Shown: in pieces, positions 10,111-19,405 of the stretch
How the letters are laid out: every line of letters starts with the position of its first letter
Numbering within the stretch: position 1 is the stretch's first letter
Made by a program: the position numbers and the translations under genes
Assembly (NCBI GenBank): GCA_018883075.1
Contig: VEQU01000009.1
Coordinates: 1 to 47,271 of the forward strand
From: Mycobacterium sp.
GTDB taxonomy: Bacteria > Actinomycetota > Actinomycetes > Mycobacteriales > Mycobacteriaceae
Reading direction: 5' to 3'
Length of the DNA stretch: 47,271 nt
Notes under the pieces: generated by a model
The model's database searches: none
The model's input: only the letters and a program-made list of their open reading frames with translations
Told to the model about the DNA's origin: nothing

Positions 10111-10192
10111 CGCGGTACCTCTCATCTCGCTCGCCGGTAGACGACTCGTCGGAATTTACCCGTCCTCGGTATCGGCGGCGAGATGAACCGCG

Positions 10193-11425
10193 CTAGCGGT
10201 CGGGCAACGGGCGCTCAACGATGGGCAGCCGCGCGTGCGGTTGGCGTTCGCGGCGTTTGGCCGCCAGATAGACACCCGCGGTCTCGGCGGCCACGGTGTG
10301 CCAGTCGAAGTCCGATGTCAGCCGCTCCCGCGCGGCCTTCGCGCGGTGCTGGGCGGCGGCCGGATCGTCGAGCGCGGCGCGAACCGCGGCGGCGAGTGCG
10401 GCGACGTCGCGCGGCGGGAACGACAGCCCCGTCTCGCCGTCGATGACCGCCTCGCCGAGGCCGCCGACGGTGGAGGTGACCAGGGGGGCGCCGGCCGCGG
10501 CCGCCTCCAGCGCCACGATGCCGAACGGCTCGTAATGGCTGGGCAGCACGGCGACGTCGGAGCGGTGCAGCAGCTCGAGCATCCGGTCATGGTCGACGAG
10601 CCCGGCGAAGCGGACGGCTCCCAGCACCCGGTGCTTGCGGGCGACTTCGGTGAGCCAGTCCTGCTGGGTGCCGTCACCGGCGATCGTGAGGGTGGTTCCA
10701 GGATGGCAGCGGCGGATGCGCGGCAGCGCGGCGATCGCGTCGTGCACGCCCTTCTCGTATTCCAGCCGGCCGAGGTAGAGCAGCTCCGGTGGCCCCGAAC
10801 GCGGACGCCGGCGGGCGAACGGCCAACGGCCCGAGTCGATCCCGTTGCGGATGACGGTGATCTCGGCGAGGCCGGGACCGAACAGCTGGGTGATCTCGTC
10901 ACGCATCGACGCCGAGCAGGCGATGATCGAATCGGACTCACGCGCCAGCCACGACTCGACGGCGTGCACCTGGCGGCTGATCGGCCCACTGACCCAGCCC
11001 GAGTGCCGTCCGGCCTCCGTCGCGTGCAGTGTGGACACGATCGGCACGTCGAAGAACTCCGACAGGGTGATCGCCGGGTGGGCCACCAGCCAGTCATGGG
11101 CGTGCACCACGTCGGGCGTCCACCCGTCGCGGTGCAACTGCAGCCCGGCACGGATCATGGCGTGTCCCATGGCCAGCGTCCAGGCCATCATGTCGGGACC
11201 GAAGCCGAACTCGTGCGGGTCCTGGGCGGCGGCGACGATGCGGACACCCTCGCGGCGGGTGTCGGTGGTGGGGTGGCTGGCCGGATCGGTGCCCGACGGC
11301 TGCCGGGAAAGAACGACAACGTCGTGTCCCTCGGCGGCCAGGGCGGTGGCCAGGTGGTGGACGTGGCGGCCCAATCCGCCGATCACGACCGGCGGGGACT
11401 CCCACGACACCATCAGGATCTTCAT
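10193..11425 (-). CDS. GT4 alpha-1,4-glucosyltransferase (Rv3032-like), MGLP/glycogen
   Basis: GT-B glycosyltransferase of 410 residues, close in length to M. tuberculosis Rv3032 (about 414), which elongates the alpha-1,4-glucan backbone of methylglucose lipopolysaccharide and contributes to glycogen. The N-terminal Rossmann domain begins MKILMVSWESPPVVIGGLGRH with the Gly-rich acceptor loop (about 15-22). The C-terminal domain has LLYLGRLEYEKG and the GT4 E-x7-E motif, Glu299 and Glu307 in EPFGIVALE. The ATG at 11425 starts the first beta strand exactly. The GH57 gene ends 25 bases upstream on the same strand and the methyltransferase precedes that, giving a three-gene leftward operon. Confidence 0.92.
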   Translation of the reverse strand: MKILMVSWESPPVVIGGLGRHVHHLATALAAEGHDVVVLSRQPSGTDPASHPTTDTRREGVRIVAAAQDPHEFGFGPDMMAWTLAMGHAMIRAGLQLHRDGWTPDVVHAHDWLVAHPAITLSEFFDVPIVSTLHATEAGRHSGWVSGPISRQVHAVESWLARESDSIIACSASMRDEITQLFGPGLAEITVIRNGIDSGRWPFARRRPRSGPPELLYLGRLEYEKGVHDAIAALPRIRRCHPGTTLTIAGDGTQQDWLTEVARKHRVLGAVRFAGLVDHDRMLELLHRSDVAVLPSHYEPFGIVALEAAAAGAPLVTSTVGGLGEAVIDGETGLSFPPRDVAALAAAVRAALDDPAAAQHRAKAARERLTSDFDWHTVAAETAGVYLAAKRRERQPHARLPIVERPLPDR

Positions 11426-11450
11426 CGCACGCTCGCTGGAGGAAGGCGGG

Positions 11451-13007
11451 TCACCGCGGCAGCCGCCGGGCGTCCAGAGCACCGAACAGGCCGTCGGCGG
11501 CGTTCCACCCGGCTGCCAGGCGCTGCGCGGCCTCGCGGTGGCCCGATGCCAGCGCGTCGGCGATCTCCCGGGTGGCGTGCGCATGCAGGTGCGCCCGGTA
11601 GCGGGCGTAGTCGGCGGCCGACTCCTTGCTGACCATGAACGGCCAGTCGCTGGAGACCGTCAGCAGTGTCTCGCGCAGGATCTGGTCGGCCACCACATCG
11701 CGGGTGGGCGCGGAACCGGTCTGCGCCAGCGCCTTGTCGACGGCGCTCAACGCGGTGTCGACCACTTCGCCGTTGAGCGCCACCAAATCGGCCACCTGCG
11801 GGCCCGACCACACCTGCCAGTCCTTGCCCGATCCCCACGAACTCGGCGGCAGGTCCACCGGCGCGCCGACGAATCCGCGCTCCCGTGCATCCGACAACGT
11901 GCCGATCTGCACGCCGGCCTCCGGCAGGGCGCGCAGCACCCGCGCCAGCCAGGTGGGCCCCTCGTACCACCAGTGGCCGAACAGTTCGGTGTCGAACGCG
12001 GCGATGACGTGCGCGGGCCGGCCGATCCGCGCCGACTCGCGCACCAGACGCGACCGCACCACCTCGACGAAGTCCTCGACGTGCGCGTCCACCGCGCGGT
12101 CGGCGCGTTGCGGGTCGTAGGGCGCTTTGTGCTCGGAGTCCACCTGACGGCCGGTGACCCGGGCCGGCTTGAGACCGGTCAGGTGGTCATAGGTGTGGAA
12201 GTCGCGGTAGGAGGCGTGGCCGGGGTAGCCGGACTTCGGTGACCACACCCGGTAGCTGACCTGAAGGTCGCGCCCGAACGCCACCACACCGCTGTCGCCG
12301 ACGGGGCGGCCCAGAGCGGTGTCGCCGTGCAGCGACGGGCCGTCAACCATGAAGTGGCCGACGCCGGCGTCGCGGTAGCCCTCCTCCATCCCCGGCGCGT
12401 ACGCGCATTCCGGCGCCCAGATGCCGACCGGCGCGTGGCCGAGCCGCTGCCCGGCGTCGGCGAGCCCCTCGCGCAGCGCGAACTCGCGCAGCCGCGGGGC
12501 CAGCAGAGGCTGGAACGGATGGGCGAGCGGACCGCCGAGCAATTCCACCGTCCCGGCGTCGATCAGCTGGCGCAGCAGTGGGCTGGCGCCGTGGCGCCAC
12601 AGCGAGGTGAAGTCGTTCAGCGCGATGCTGGACTCGGCGTATTCGCGAATCCCGAACGCGCGCAACGCCTCCGGCGTGGTTGCCGTGCCAGCCGCCGCTC
12701 CGGTAGGGGTGTGGACGTTGGCGGCCTCCAGCGCGCGCAGCTGCCAGTTGGCCAGCCACCGGTGCATGCCGTCGAGGCAGTACGGGTCGTCGAGCTGCGC
12801 GGCGACCACCGGTGTCAGGCCCAGGGTCAGCACACCGCGGCGCCCCTCGGCGGCCAGTTCGCGCAGCACCCGCATCAACGGCAGATACGCCGCCGCCCAC
12901 GACTGGTACAGCCACTCCTCGCCGACCGGCCAGCGTCCGTGGTGGGCGAGCCACGGCAGGTGGGTGTGCAGGACGAGGCTGAACTGTCCCGGCACCGAGT
13001 GCGCCAT
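11451..13007 (-). CDS. GH57 alpha-glucan branching enzyme-like protein (Rv3031-like)
   Basis: Glycoside hydrolase family 57 protein of 518 residues. The family opening LVLHTHLPW is at about 12-20, the catalytic nucleophile is Glu200 in GIWAPECAY, and the acid/base is Asp339 in AAFDTELFGHWW. These match GH57 1,4-alpha-glucan branching enzymes, and the C-terminal helical domain (about 400-518) is of the type needed for branching. It probably shapes the MGLP or glycogen alpha-glucan made by the neighbouring glucosyltransferase. The start is the ATG at 13007, which overlaps the TGA of the upstream methyltransferase (TGATG); a GTG one codon earlier is also possible. Translational coupling is likely. 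Confidence 0.92.
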   Translation of the reverse strand: MAHSVPGQFSLVLHTHLPWLAHHGRWPVGEEWLYQSWAAAYLPLMRVLRELAAEGRRGVLTLGLTPVVAAQLDDPYCLDGMHRWLANWQLRALEAANVHTPTGAAAGTATTPEALRAFGIREYAESSIALNDFTSLWRHGASPLLRQLIDAGTVELLGGPLAHPFQPLLAPRLREFALREGLADAGQRLGHAPVGIWAPECAYAPGMEEGYRDAGVGHFMVDGPSLHGDTALGRPVGDSGVVAFGRDLQVSYRVWSPKSGYPGHASYRDFHTYDHLTGLKPARVTGRQVDSEHKAPYDPQRADRAVDAHVEDFVEVVRSRLVRESARIGRPAHVIAAFDTELFGHWWYEGPTWLARVLRALPEAGVQIGTLSDARERGFVGAPVDLPPSSWGSGKDWQVWSGPQVADLVALNGEVVDTALSAVDKALAQTGSAPTRDVVADQILRETLLTVSSDWPFMVSKESAADYARYRAHLHAHATREIADALASGHREAAQRLAAGWNAADGLFGALDARRLPR

Positions 13008-13783
13008 CACCGCCGAATCGCGATCGCCAGCAGATCCAGGCTGTCACCGATATCGCGGGCCGCCGCGCCCACGATCTCGAAGTCCTCGCAGCACACCGCC
13101 GCGACGTCGTCGAGAAGGTCCTGCGGCCACGGCGCGTCGGCCAGCGCCCGGGCGATCTGCGCCTCGATGATCGACCCGCCGTGCCGGGCGTCCATCTCGG
13201 CCAGCCGGGGGCCGTGGAACACCCCGTACATCCCGTCGATCTCGAACCCGCCGGCCTCCAGCAGGTCGGTCAACTCCGCGGCGTTGAGTTCACGGGTGTG
13301 AAACGGGTTGAGCGGGGTGTCGCTGCCGGGGGTGAAGGTGATCCGGTTCGGCGTCGAGATCAGCAGCCGACCCGCCGGACGCAGCACCCGTAAGCATTCG
13401 GTAATGAACTGTGGCTGATCCCACAAATGCTCGATGACCTGGAAGTTCACCACCACGTCCACCGAGGCGTCGGGCAGCGGCAGGGCCGCCAGATTGCCCT
13501 CTGCCACCTCCACCCGGGGGTAGCGCGAACGCACGTGCGCGACGGTCGCGGTGTCATAGTCCAACGCCTGCACCCGGCGCGCCGCACCCGCCAGCAGATC
13601 GGCCCCGTAACCCTCGCCGCAGCCGGCCTCGAACACGTCGCGACCTGCGCACATGTCCGCGCAGTGGCGGTACACCACCTCATGGCGGCGGAACCAGTAG
13701 TTCTCCACCGCCAGGCCGGGGACGGTGCGCTCACCGGTCAGCGGTAAACCGCCGTCGGTGGTGTCCGCCAGATGCGCGTTCAT
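13007..13783 (-). CDS. SAM-dependent methyltransferase of the MGLP cluster (Rv3030-like)
   Basis: Class I methyltransferase of 258 residues. Motif I is FEAGCGEGYG (51-60), motif II LDYDTATVAHV, motif III FQVIEHLWDQP, and the LRVLRPAGRLLISTPN segment is typical of Methyltransf_11. The M. tuberculosis homologue Rv3030 is considered to methylate glucose units of MGLP, and its gene precedes the GH57 and glucosyltransferase genes in the same order. ATG 13783 is selected because TAGCCT lies 8 bases upstream on the minus strand (13797-13792), consistent with a leaderless transcript. The gene is divergent from etfB across 205 bases. Confidence 0.9.
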   Translation of the reverse strand: MNAHLADTTDGGLPLTGERTVPGLAVENYWFRRHEVVYRHCADMCAGRDVFEAGCGEGYGADLLAGAARRVQALDYDTATVAHVRSRYPRVEVAEGNLAALPLPDASVDVVVNFQVIEHLWDQPQFITECLRVLRPAGRLLISTPNRITFTPGSDTPLNPFHTRELNAAELTDLLEAGGFEIDGMYGVFHGPRLAEMDARHGGSIIEAQIARALADAPWPQDLLDDVAAVCCEDFEIVGAAARDIGDSLDLLAIAIRR

Positions 13784-13988
13784 CGCAAGGGAGGCTATCG
13801 GCCATTGATTGATATCGCGAACTTCTCCGCATCTGCCGGGCCTGCGAGAACACCCTTGCCGGGCAGCTATGGTGATGGTGCGAACCACCACAAGTTACCG
13901 GCTAGTAACATGGTGTGGTCAGCGGAACTCATCCGATAGCCGAGCGGCCGACCGGCCGCCGGACCCGTGCCAGGAGGCGACAACAGCC
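13784..13988. promoter_or_regulatory. Divergent promoter region with GTTAC/GTAAC palindrome
   Basis: Intergenic region between the MGLP methyltransferase (leftward) and etfB (rightward). TAGCCT at 13797-13792 (minus) serves the leftward gene. At 13894-13909 lies a 16-bp imperfect palindrome, GTTACCGGCTAGTAAC, whose arms GTTAC and GTAAC are perfect inverted repeats; this is the form of many TetR-type operators. CAGGAGG near 13972-13978 is the etfB ribosome-binding site. The regulator is unidentified. Confidence 0.5.
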
Positions 13989-14780
13989 ATGACGAACATC
14001 GTGGTGCTGATCAAACAGGTTCCCGACACCTGGTCGGAGCGCAAGCTCTCCGACGGTGACTGGACGCTGGACCGCGAGGCGGCCGACGCGGTGCTCGACG
14101 AGATCAACGAGCGCGCCGTCGAGGAGGCGCTGCTGATCAAGGAGAAGGAGGGCGGGGAGAGCACGGTCACCGTGCTCACCGCCGGGCCCGAGCGCGCCAC
14201 CGAGGCGATCCGCAAGGCCCTGTCCATGGGCGCCGACAAGGGTGTGCACCTGCTCGACGACCGTCTGCACGGCTCGGACATGGTGCAGACCGGCTGGGCG
14301 CTGGCCCGTGCGCTCGGCACCATCGAGGGCACCGATCTGGTGATCGCCGGCAATGAGGCCACCGACGGCACCGGCGGCGCGGTCCCGGCGATCATCGCCG
14401 AGTACCTCGGCCTGCCGCAACTGACCCACATGCGCAAGATCACCGTCGAGGGCGGCACCATCAGCGGCGAGCGCGAGACCGACGAGGGTGTGTTCACCGT
14501 CGAGGCCTCACTGCCCGCGGTGGTGAGCGTCAACGAGAAGATCAACGAGCCGCGCTTCCCGTCCTTCAAGGGCATCATGGCCGCCAAGAAGAAGGAAGTG
14601 GCGACCCTGACTCTCGACGACATCGGTGTCGGGGCGGACGAGGTGGGTCTGGCCAACGCGGGCTCGACCGTGATGACGTCGACCCCCAAGCCGCCGAAGA
14701 CGGCCGGCGAGAAGGTCTCCGACGAGGGCGAGGGCGGCAAGAAGATCGCCGAGTACCTCGTCGCGCAGAAGATCCTCTAG
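13989..14780 (+). CDS. etfB: Electron transfer flavoprotein beta subunit
   Basis: Beta subunit (263 residues; FixA family) of the ETF that takes electrons from acyl-CoA dehydrogenases and passes them towards the quinone pool. It begins MTNIVVLIKQVPDTW, typical of the family; the AMP-binding region includes AGNEATDGTGGAVP (about 119-132), and the recognition-loop portion follows (LTLDDIGVGADEVGLANAGS). The C-terminal about 30 residues are Lys/Gly-rich. The ATG has AGGAGG 11 bases upstream. The alpha subunit gene follows after 86 bases that start with a short tandem repeat. The upstream palindrome suggests repression tied to fatty-acid use, an inference only. Also annotated fixA in M. tuberculosis. 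Confidence 0.96.
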   Translation: MTNIVVLIKQVPDTWSERKLSDGDWTLDREAADAVLDEINERAVEEALLIKEKEGGESTVTVLTAGPERATEAIRKALSMGADKGVHLLDDRLHGSDMVQTGWALARALGTIEGTDLVIAGNEATDGTGGAVPAIIAEYLGLPQLTHMRKITVEGGTISGERETDEGVFTVEASLPAVVSVNEKINEPRFPSFKGIMAAKKKEVATLTLDDIGVGADEVGLANAGSTVMTSTPKPPKTAGEKVSDEGEGGKKIAEYLVAQKIL

Positions 14781-14825
14781 AGCCGATCACCCAGAGCCGA
14801 TCACCCAGAGCCGATCACCTAGAGC
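14779..14825 (+). repeat. 14-bp tandem repeat starting in the etfB stop codon
   Basis: Unit AGAGCCGATCACCC: copies at 14779-14792 and 14793-14806 are identical, 14807-14820 differs by one base, and a fourth truncated copy (AGAGCC) follows. The first AG belongs to the TAG stop of etfB. The rest of the 86-base gap before etfA contains AGAAAGAG-type purines that may act as its ribosome-binding site. Confidence 0.9.
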
Positions 14826-14866
14826 CAGTAACCAATCCCAGAACTCAGCAGAAAGAGAAATCCCCC

Positions 14867-15823
14867 ATGGCTGAAGTACTCGTTCTCGTCGAGCACTCCG
14901 AGGGCGCGGTGAAGAAGGTCACCTCCGAGTTGATCACCGCCGCAAGGGCTCTCGGTGAGCCCTGCGCCGTCGTGATCGGCGCCCCCGGCACCGCCGCACC
15001 GCTGGTCGACGACCTCAAGGCCGCCGGCGCCAACAAGATCTACGTCGCCGAGTCCGCCGACGCGGAGGCCTACCTGATCACGCCGTTCGTCGACGTGCTG
15101 GCCAACCTCGCCGAGTCGGCCAGCCCGGCGGCGGTACTGATCCCGGCGACCGCCGACGGCAAGGAGATCGCCGGCCGGCTGGCCGCGCGGATCGGCTCGG
15201 GCGTGCTCTCCGACGTCGTCGACATCAAGGAGGGCGGCACCGCGATCCACTCGATCTTCGGTGGCGCATTCACCGTCGAGGCGAAGGTCAACGCCGACGT
15301 TCCGGTGATCACGGTGCGCCCCGGCGCCGTCGAGGCCCAGCCGAGCCCCGGCGCCGGCGAGCAGGTCGCCGTCGAGGTGCCCGCGCCCGCACCCAACGCC
15401 GCGAAGATCACCTCGCGTCAGCCCGCGGTCGCCGGTGACCGGCCGGAGCTCACCGAGGCCGCGATCGTGGTCGCCGGCGGCCGCGGTGTCGGCAGTGCGG
15501 AGAAGTTCACCGTGGTCGAGGCGCTCGCCGACTCGATGGGCGGCGCGGTCGGCGCGTCGCGCGCGGCGGTGGACTCCGGCTACTACCCGGGCCAGTTCCA
15601 GGTGGGCCAGACCGGTAAGACCGTCTCGCCGCAGCTGTACATCGCCCTCGGCATCTCCGGTGCGATCCAGCACCGCGCCGGCATGCAGACGTCCAAGACC
15701 ATCGTCGCGGTCAACAAGGACGAAGAGGCGCCGATCTTCGAGATCTCCGACTACGGCGTGGTCGGCGACCTGTTCAGCGTGGCTCCGCAGCTGACCGAGG
15801 CGGTGAAGGCCCGTAAGGGCTGA
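14867..15823 (+). CDS. etfA: Electron transfer flavoprotein alpha subunit
   Basis: Alpha subunit (318 residues; FixB family) carrying most of the FAD-binding site. The N-terminal domain begins [17 protein letters not shown]. The C-terminal FAD domain (about 195-318) contains [14 protein letters not shown], the [20 protein letters not shown] signature of the family, and [23 protein letters not shown]. With EtfB it forms a soluble cytoplasmic heterodimer. The gene is followed within 20 bases by a strong intrinsic terminator, so etfBA is a closed transcription unit. M. tuberculosis has two further genes (Rv3027c, Rv3026c) between this gene and iscS; they are absent here. Confidence 0.96.
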   Translation: MAEVLVLVEHSEGAVKKVTSELITAARALGEPCAVVIGAPGTAAPLVDDLKAAGANKIYVAESADAEAYLITPFVDVLANLAESASPAAVLIPATADGKEIAGRLAARIGSGVLSDVVDIKEGGTAIHSIFGGAFTVEAKVNADVPVITVRPGAVEAQPSPGAGEQVAVEVPAPAPNAAKITSRQPAVAGDRPELTEAAIVVAGGRGVGSAEKFTVVEALADSMGGAVGASRAAVDSGYYPGQFQVGQTGKTVSPQLYIALGISGAIQHRAGMQTSKTIVAVNKDEEAPIFEISDYGVVGDLFSVAPQLTEAVKARKG

Positions 15824-15842
15824 GTACGTCACGAACGAGCGG

Positions 15843-15870
15843 AAGGCCCCCGCCCAGGCGGGGGCCTTTT
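15843..15870 (+). terminator. Intrinsic terminator after etfBA
   Basis: A perfect 12-bp stem: AAGGCCCCCGCC pairs with GGCGGGGGCCTT across a two-base CA gap, followed by TTTT overlapping the 3' arm. It is the only classical GC-hairpin plus T-run between genes in the window apart from the ilvB attenuator. Confidence 0.9.
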
Positions 15871-15900
15871 GCGGCGCGGAAGTCAAAAACCGCAGGCCGG

Positions 15901-15906
15901 TATCCT
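15901..15906 (+). promoter_or_regulatory. -10 hexamer TATCCT before iscS
   Basis: TATCCT sits 9 bases before the ATG at 15916, consistent with a transcript with little or no leader. No ribosome-binding site is seen in the gap. Confidence 0.5.
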
Positions 15907-15915
15907 GAACGGGCC

Positions 15916-17115
15916 ATGAGCGCCACCCGGTCGGTGTATCTCGACCACGCTGCCACCACCCCGATGCATGCCCAAGCCATCGAGGCGATGGCCGCTGCGA
16001 TGGCGCAGGTCGGCAACCCGTCCTCGTTGCACACCGCCGGCCGCGCCGCGCGCCGCCACCTGGAGGAGTCGCGGGAGAGCATCGCCGCACACCTGGGCGC
16101 CCGGCCGTCGGAAGTCGTGTTCACCGCCGGCGGCACCGACAGCGACAACCTGGCCGTGAAGGGTATCTACTGGGCGCGCCGCGACGCCGATCCGGGTCGC
16201 CGTCGCATCGTCACCACCGCCGTCGAGCACCATGCGGTGTTGGACGCCGTCGAATGGCTCGCCGAACACGAGGGCGCGCAGGTCACATTCCTGCCCTGCG
16301 ACACCGACGGTTCGGTGACACCGTCGGCCCTGCGCGAGGTGCTGAGCACTCACGACGATGTGGCTCTGATCTCGGTGATGTGGGCCAACAACGAAGTCGG
16401 CACCATCATGCCGATTGCAGAACTGGCCGCGGTCGCAGGTGAATTCGGCATCCCCATGCACAGCGACGCCGTGCAGACGGTGGGGCAGATCCCAGTCGAT
16501 TTCACCGGCTCGGGCCTGGCCGCCATGAGCATTACCGCGCACAAGTTCGGTGGTCCCGCGGGTGTTGGTGCATTGCTGCTGCGCCGGGACACCGCGTGCG
16601 TGCCACTGCTGCACGGCGGCGGCCAGGAGCGTGACGTGCGCTCCGGCACGCCCGACGTCGCAGGCGCGGTGGGCATGGCGGCAGCCGCGGACATCGCGGT
16701 GGGGGCACTCGATGCGACCGCCGCCCGGTTGCGCGGACAGCGTGACCGGCTGGTCGAGGGCATCCTCGGTTCGATAGGCGAGGTGCATCTCAACGGCGCC
16801 CGGGACAACCGGCTGCCCGGCAACGCCAACCTGACCTTCCGCGGTTGCGAGGGCGATTCGCTGCTGATGTTGCTCGACGCGAACGGCATCGAGTGCTCGA
16901 CCGGATCGGCCTGCACCGCCGGGGTCGCGCAGGCCTCGCACGTGCTGTTGGCGATGGGTCTGCCCGCCGAGCAGGCGCGTGGCTCGCTGCGGCTGTCGCT
17001 GGGGCACACCAGCACCGATGCCGACGTCGATGCCGTGCTGCAGGTGATGCCGGGCGTCGTCGAGCGGGCGCGCCAGGCCGCGCTGGCCGCGGCTGCGGTG
17101 GGATATCAGCGATGA
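15916..17115 (+). CDS. iscS: Cysteine desulfurase (IscS/NifS family)
   Basis: PLP enzyme of 399 residues that moves sulfur from cysteine onto its own Cys as persulfide. It begins [10 protein letters not shown], typical of class V aminotransferases. The PLP Lys is Lys210 in ITAHKFGGP and the persulfide Cys is Cys333 in STGSACTAG; the short SxxSACT loop is of the IscS type, not the extended loop of SufS. The stop overlaps the ATG of mnmA (ATGA), so sulfur is probably passed to MnmA for 2-thiouridine in tRNA. The C-terminal Ala-rich tail ([13 protein letters not shown]) is helical. Matches Rv3025c by position. Confidence 0.95.
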   Translation: MSATRSVYLDHAATTPMHAQAIEAMAAAMAQVGNPSSLHTAGRAARRHLEESRESIAAHLGARPSEVVFTAGGTDSDNLAVKGIYWARRDADPGRRRIVTTAVEHHAVLDAVEWLAEHEGAQVTFLPCDTDGSVTPSALREVLSTHDDVALISVMWANNEVGTIMPIAELAAVAGEFGIPMHSDAVQTVGQIPVDFTGSGLAAMSITAHKFGGPAGVGALLLRRDTACVPLLHGGGQERDVRSGTPDVAGAVGMAAAADIAVGALDATAARLRGQRDRLVEGILGSIGEVHLNGARDNRLPGNANLTFRGCEGDSLLMLLDANGIECSTGSACTAGVAQASHVLLAMGLPAEQARGSLRLSLGHTSTDADVDAVLQVMPGVVERARQAALAAAAVGYQR

Positions 17116-18200
17116 AGGTGCTCGTCGCGATGAGCGGCGGGGTCGACTCCTCGGTGGCCGCCGGGCGCATGGTCGACGCCGGTCATGACGTGGTCGGTGT
17201 GCACCTGGCGCTGTCGGCAGCCCCGGGCGCGCTGCGCACCGGATCGCGGGGGTGTTGTTCCAAGGAGGACGCCGCCGACGCCCGCCGGGTGGCCGACGTG
17301 CTCAATATCCCCTTCTACGTCTGGGATTTCGCCGAGAAGTTCGCCGACGAGGTGATCGACGACTTCGTCGCCTCCTACGCGCGCGGTGAGACACCCAACC
17401 CGTGCGTGCGCTGCAACCAGGCGATCAAGTTCTCGGCGTTGTCTGCCAAGGCAGTGGCTCTCGGTTTCGACGCGGTGGCCACCGGTCACTATGCGCGACT
17501 GTCACAGGGACGGTTGCGCCGTGCCGTCGATGCAGACAAGGACCAGTCCTACGTGCTGGCGGTGCTGACCGCCGAGCAACTCCGTCACGCGGTGTTCCCG
17601 ATCGGCGACACGCCCAAGGCCGCGATCCGTGACGAAGCCGCGTGCCGCGGACTGACCACCGCGAACAAGCCCGACAGCCACGACATCTGCTTCATCCCAT
17701 TCGGTGACACCCGGGCGTTCCTCGGTGACCGCATCGGGGTGCGGCCCGGCGCGGTGGTCGACGCCGACGGTGCGGTACTGGCCCGACACGACGGTGTGCA
17801 CGGCTTCACGATCGGTCAGCGCAAGGGCCTGGGCATCCCCGGCCCCGGCCCCGATGGGCAGCCCCGCTACGTCACCGCCATCGACGCCGACACCGCGACG
17901 GTCCGGGTGGGCAGCGCACAGGACCTCGAGGTGTGGGAACTGACCGGCCGCACCCCGGTGTGGACCGCCGGCCTCGCGCCGGCCGGGCCGCTGGAGTGCG
18001 AGGTGCAGGTGCGCGCGCACGGTGGTGTGGCCCCCGGTGTCGCGCAGCTGCGCGACGGCCGGGTGGTGATGGCGCTGCGCGAACCGCTGCGCGGCGTGGC
18101 GGCGGGGCAGACGATGGTGCTCTACCGGCCGGACCCGGCCGGCGACGAGGTGATCGGCAGCGCCACGATTGTCAGGCCGGAGCCGACAGCCAGTCCCTGA
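17112..18200 (+). CDS. mnmA: tRNA-specific 2-thiouridylase MnmA
   Basis: Thiolates U34 of Lys/Glu/Gln tRNAs using sulfur from IscS and ATP. The PP-loop is SGGVDSS (8-14). The catalytic Cys pair appears as Cys98 in NPCVRCN and Cys193 in SHDICFIP, matching the two cysteines required in E. coli MnmA. The central domain contains [12 protein letters not shown] and the C-terminal beta-barrel ends near residue 355. Length is 362 residues, normal for the family. The ATG overlaps the iscS stop by 4 bases. The last 29 bases overlap the 3' end of the convergent hydrolase gene. Called trmU in older M. tuberculosis annotation. Confidence 0.96.
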   Translation: MKVLVAMSGGVDSSVAAGRMVDAGHDVVGVHLALSAAPGALRTGSRGCCSKEDAADARRVADVLNIPFYVWDFAEKFADEVIDDFVASYARGETPNPCVRCNQAIKFSALSAKAVALGFDAVATGHYARLSQGRLRRAVDADKDQSYVLAVLTAEQLRHAVFPIGDTPKAAIRDEAACRGLTTANKPDSHDICFIPFGDTRAFLGDRIGVRPGAVVDADGAVLARHDGVHGFTIGQRKGLGIPGPGPDGQPRYVTAIDADTATVRVGSAQDLEVWELTGRTPVWTAGLAPAGPLECEVQVRAHGGVAPGVAQLRDGRVVMALREPLRGVAAGQTMVLYRPDPAGDEVIGSATIVRPEPTASP

Positions 18201-19368
18201 GGACGTCATAGACCTCGGTGCTGCACACCAGATCCAGGTGACCCGTCTCGGTGACGACATGCTGATGATCGGCCGGGAATGCAAGGGCTAGAACGGGATT
18301 GCGGTGATGACCCAGTGCGCTGACGACCGGCACCAGGCCGTCGCCGCGTGGGTTGGTTTTACCCTCGGGAGACAGCGTGGCCGCCACGGCGTAACAGGCC
18401 ACACCGGAGGGCAGGGCGACCGGCTCACGGTCATCGGCGGCCGGCTCGAAGCGATCACGCTGCGACCAGTGCGAGTCCAGGACCGCGCCGTAGCGCAGGT
18501 CGGTGATCCCGGCGCTGCGCAGCTTTCCCATGCCCGCGAGTGGGGCGGTGTAGCGATTGATCCCGGCGAGCACCTGAAGCCAGTTGCCGCCCCGCTCCAG
18601 TGGCGCTCCGTGGTGTGGCGAACCGAGGCACACAAGCCGGGTGAGTCGCGAGCGCCACTGCGAGCCTGCCGACTGTTCTGCGTGGTGGCAGGCGCTGCGC
18701 GCCACCAGGCCGCCCATGCTGTGGCCCATCAGGGTGATCTCGTCGATCGGCACCGGCCAGGCCCGGACCAGCTGATCCATCGCTGTTGAGAACTCCCGGC
18801 CGTTCTCGGAGATGTGCAGCCCGGTGTTGTAGTGCAGATAGACCGGGGTGTAGCCGAGGTCGCGGGCGAGCGCCGCGCCGTGGTCATGGCCGTTGCGAAG
18901 CCAGAATCGATCGTTGGTGCACAGGCCGTGGACCAGGACGAGCAACTTTCCGGTCGGGTGGGGGATCGCGGCGCCCGATGCGACGGCATCGAAATCCAGC
19001 GGCTCGCCGTTTTGGCACAACCGCATCTCGATGGCGAGTGGGTTACCGGTCTCGACTAGGTGGTCCCCGACGACTCCGTTGACGGCTGCGATCACCGCGG
19101 CGCGTTTGACGCCAGGAGCGGTCTCGCTGACCAGCCGTTCAACTTTCGCGAGCGTCCGGTCGATGCCGGTGCCGACGAGACGGGTGATACCTCGGACGCT
19201 CCGGTACACCAGGCTGCGGATCGGGCCGGACGACCGTCGCCGGACCGGTCCGGCGGCGATCGTGGAATGCATGCTTTCGACGACGTCGGTGGCTGCGGTA
19301 CTGCCCACGACTACGAGCCGTGCCGCTCCTCGGAGGTCCTGGACCGGATTGCGCGGACCCCTGCTCAT
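18172..19368 (-). CDS. Alpha/beta-hydrolase, lipase/esterase (PGAP1-like)
   Basis: Predicted serine hydrolase of 398 residues. The core starts near residue 140 with [15 protein letters not shown] (oxyanion-hole HG), the nucleophile is Ser217 in MGHSMGG, a [17 protein letters not shown] segment follows as in lipases of the PGAP1/triacylglycerol lipase group, and the catalytic His is likely in TETGHLDLV near the C terminus. The N-terminal about 130 residues are predicted helical, with no clear signal peptide. Substrate unknown; a lipid ester is plausible. TACCCT lies 7 bases before the ATG (19381-19376 minus), suggesting a leaderless transcript. This gene is not part of the M. tuberculosis order as I recall it. 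Confidence 0.85.
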   Translation of the reverse strand: MSRGPRNPVQDLRGAARLVVVGSTAATDVVESMHSTIAAGPVRRRSSGPIRSLVYRSVRGITRLVGTGIDRTLAKVERLVSETAPGVKRAAVIAAVNGVVGDHLVETGNPLAIEMRLCQNGEPLDFDAVASGAAIPHPTGKLLVLVHGLCTNDRFWLRNGHDHGAALARDLGYTPVYLHYNTGLHISENGREFSTAMDQLVRAWPVPIDEITLMGHSMGGLVARSACHHAEQSAGSQWRSRLTRLVCLGSPHHGAPLERGGNWLQVLAGINRYTAPLAGMGKLRSAGITDLRYGAVLDSHWSQRDRFEPAADDREPVALPSGVACYAVAATLSPEGKTNPRGDGLVPVVSALGHHRNPVLALAFPADHQHVVTETGHLDLVCSTEVYDVLRDWLSAPA

Positions 19369-19393
19369 ACCCGCGAGGGTAGTCGTCGTCGAC

Positions 19394-19399
19394 TACCGT
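19394..19399 (+). promoter_or_regulatory. -10 hexamer TACCGT before the MetE-like gene
   Basis: TACCGT lies 6 bases before GTG 19406. On the other strand TACCCT (19381-19376) serves the hydrolase at 19368, so 37 bases hold two divergent leaderless-type promoters. Confidence 0.45.
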
Positions 19400-19405
19400 T
19401 GCCCG

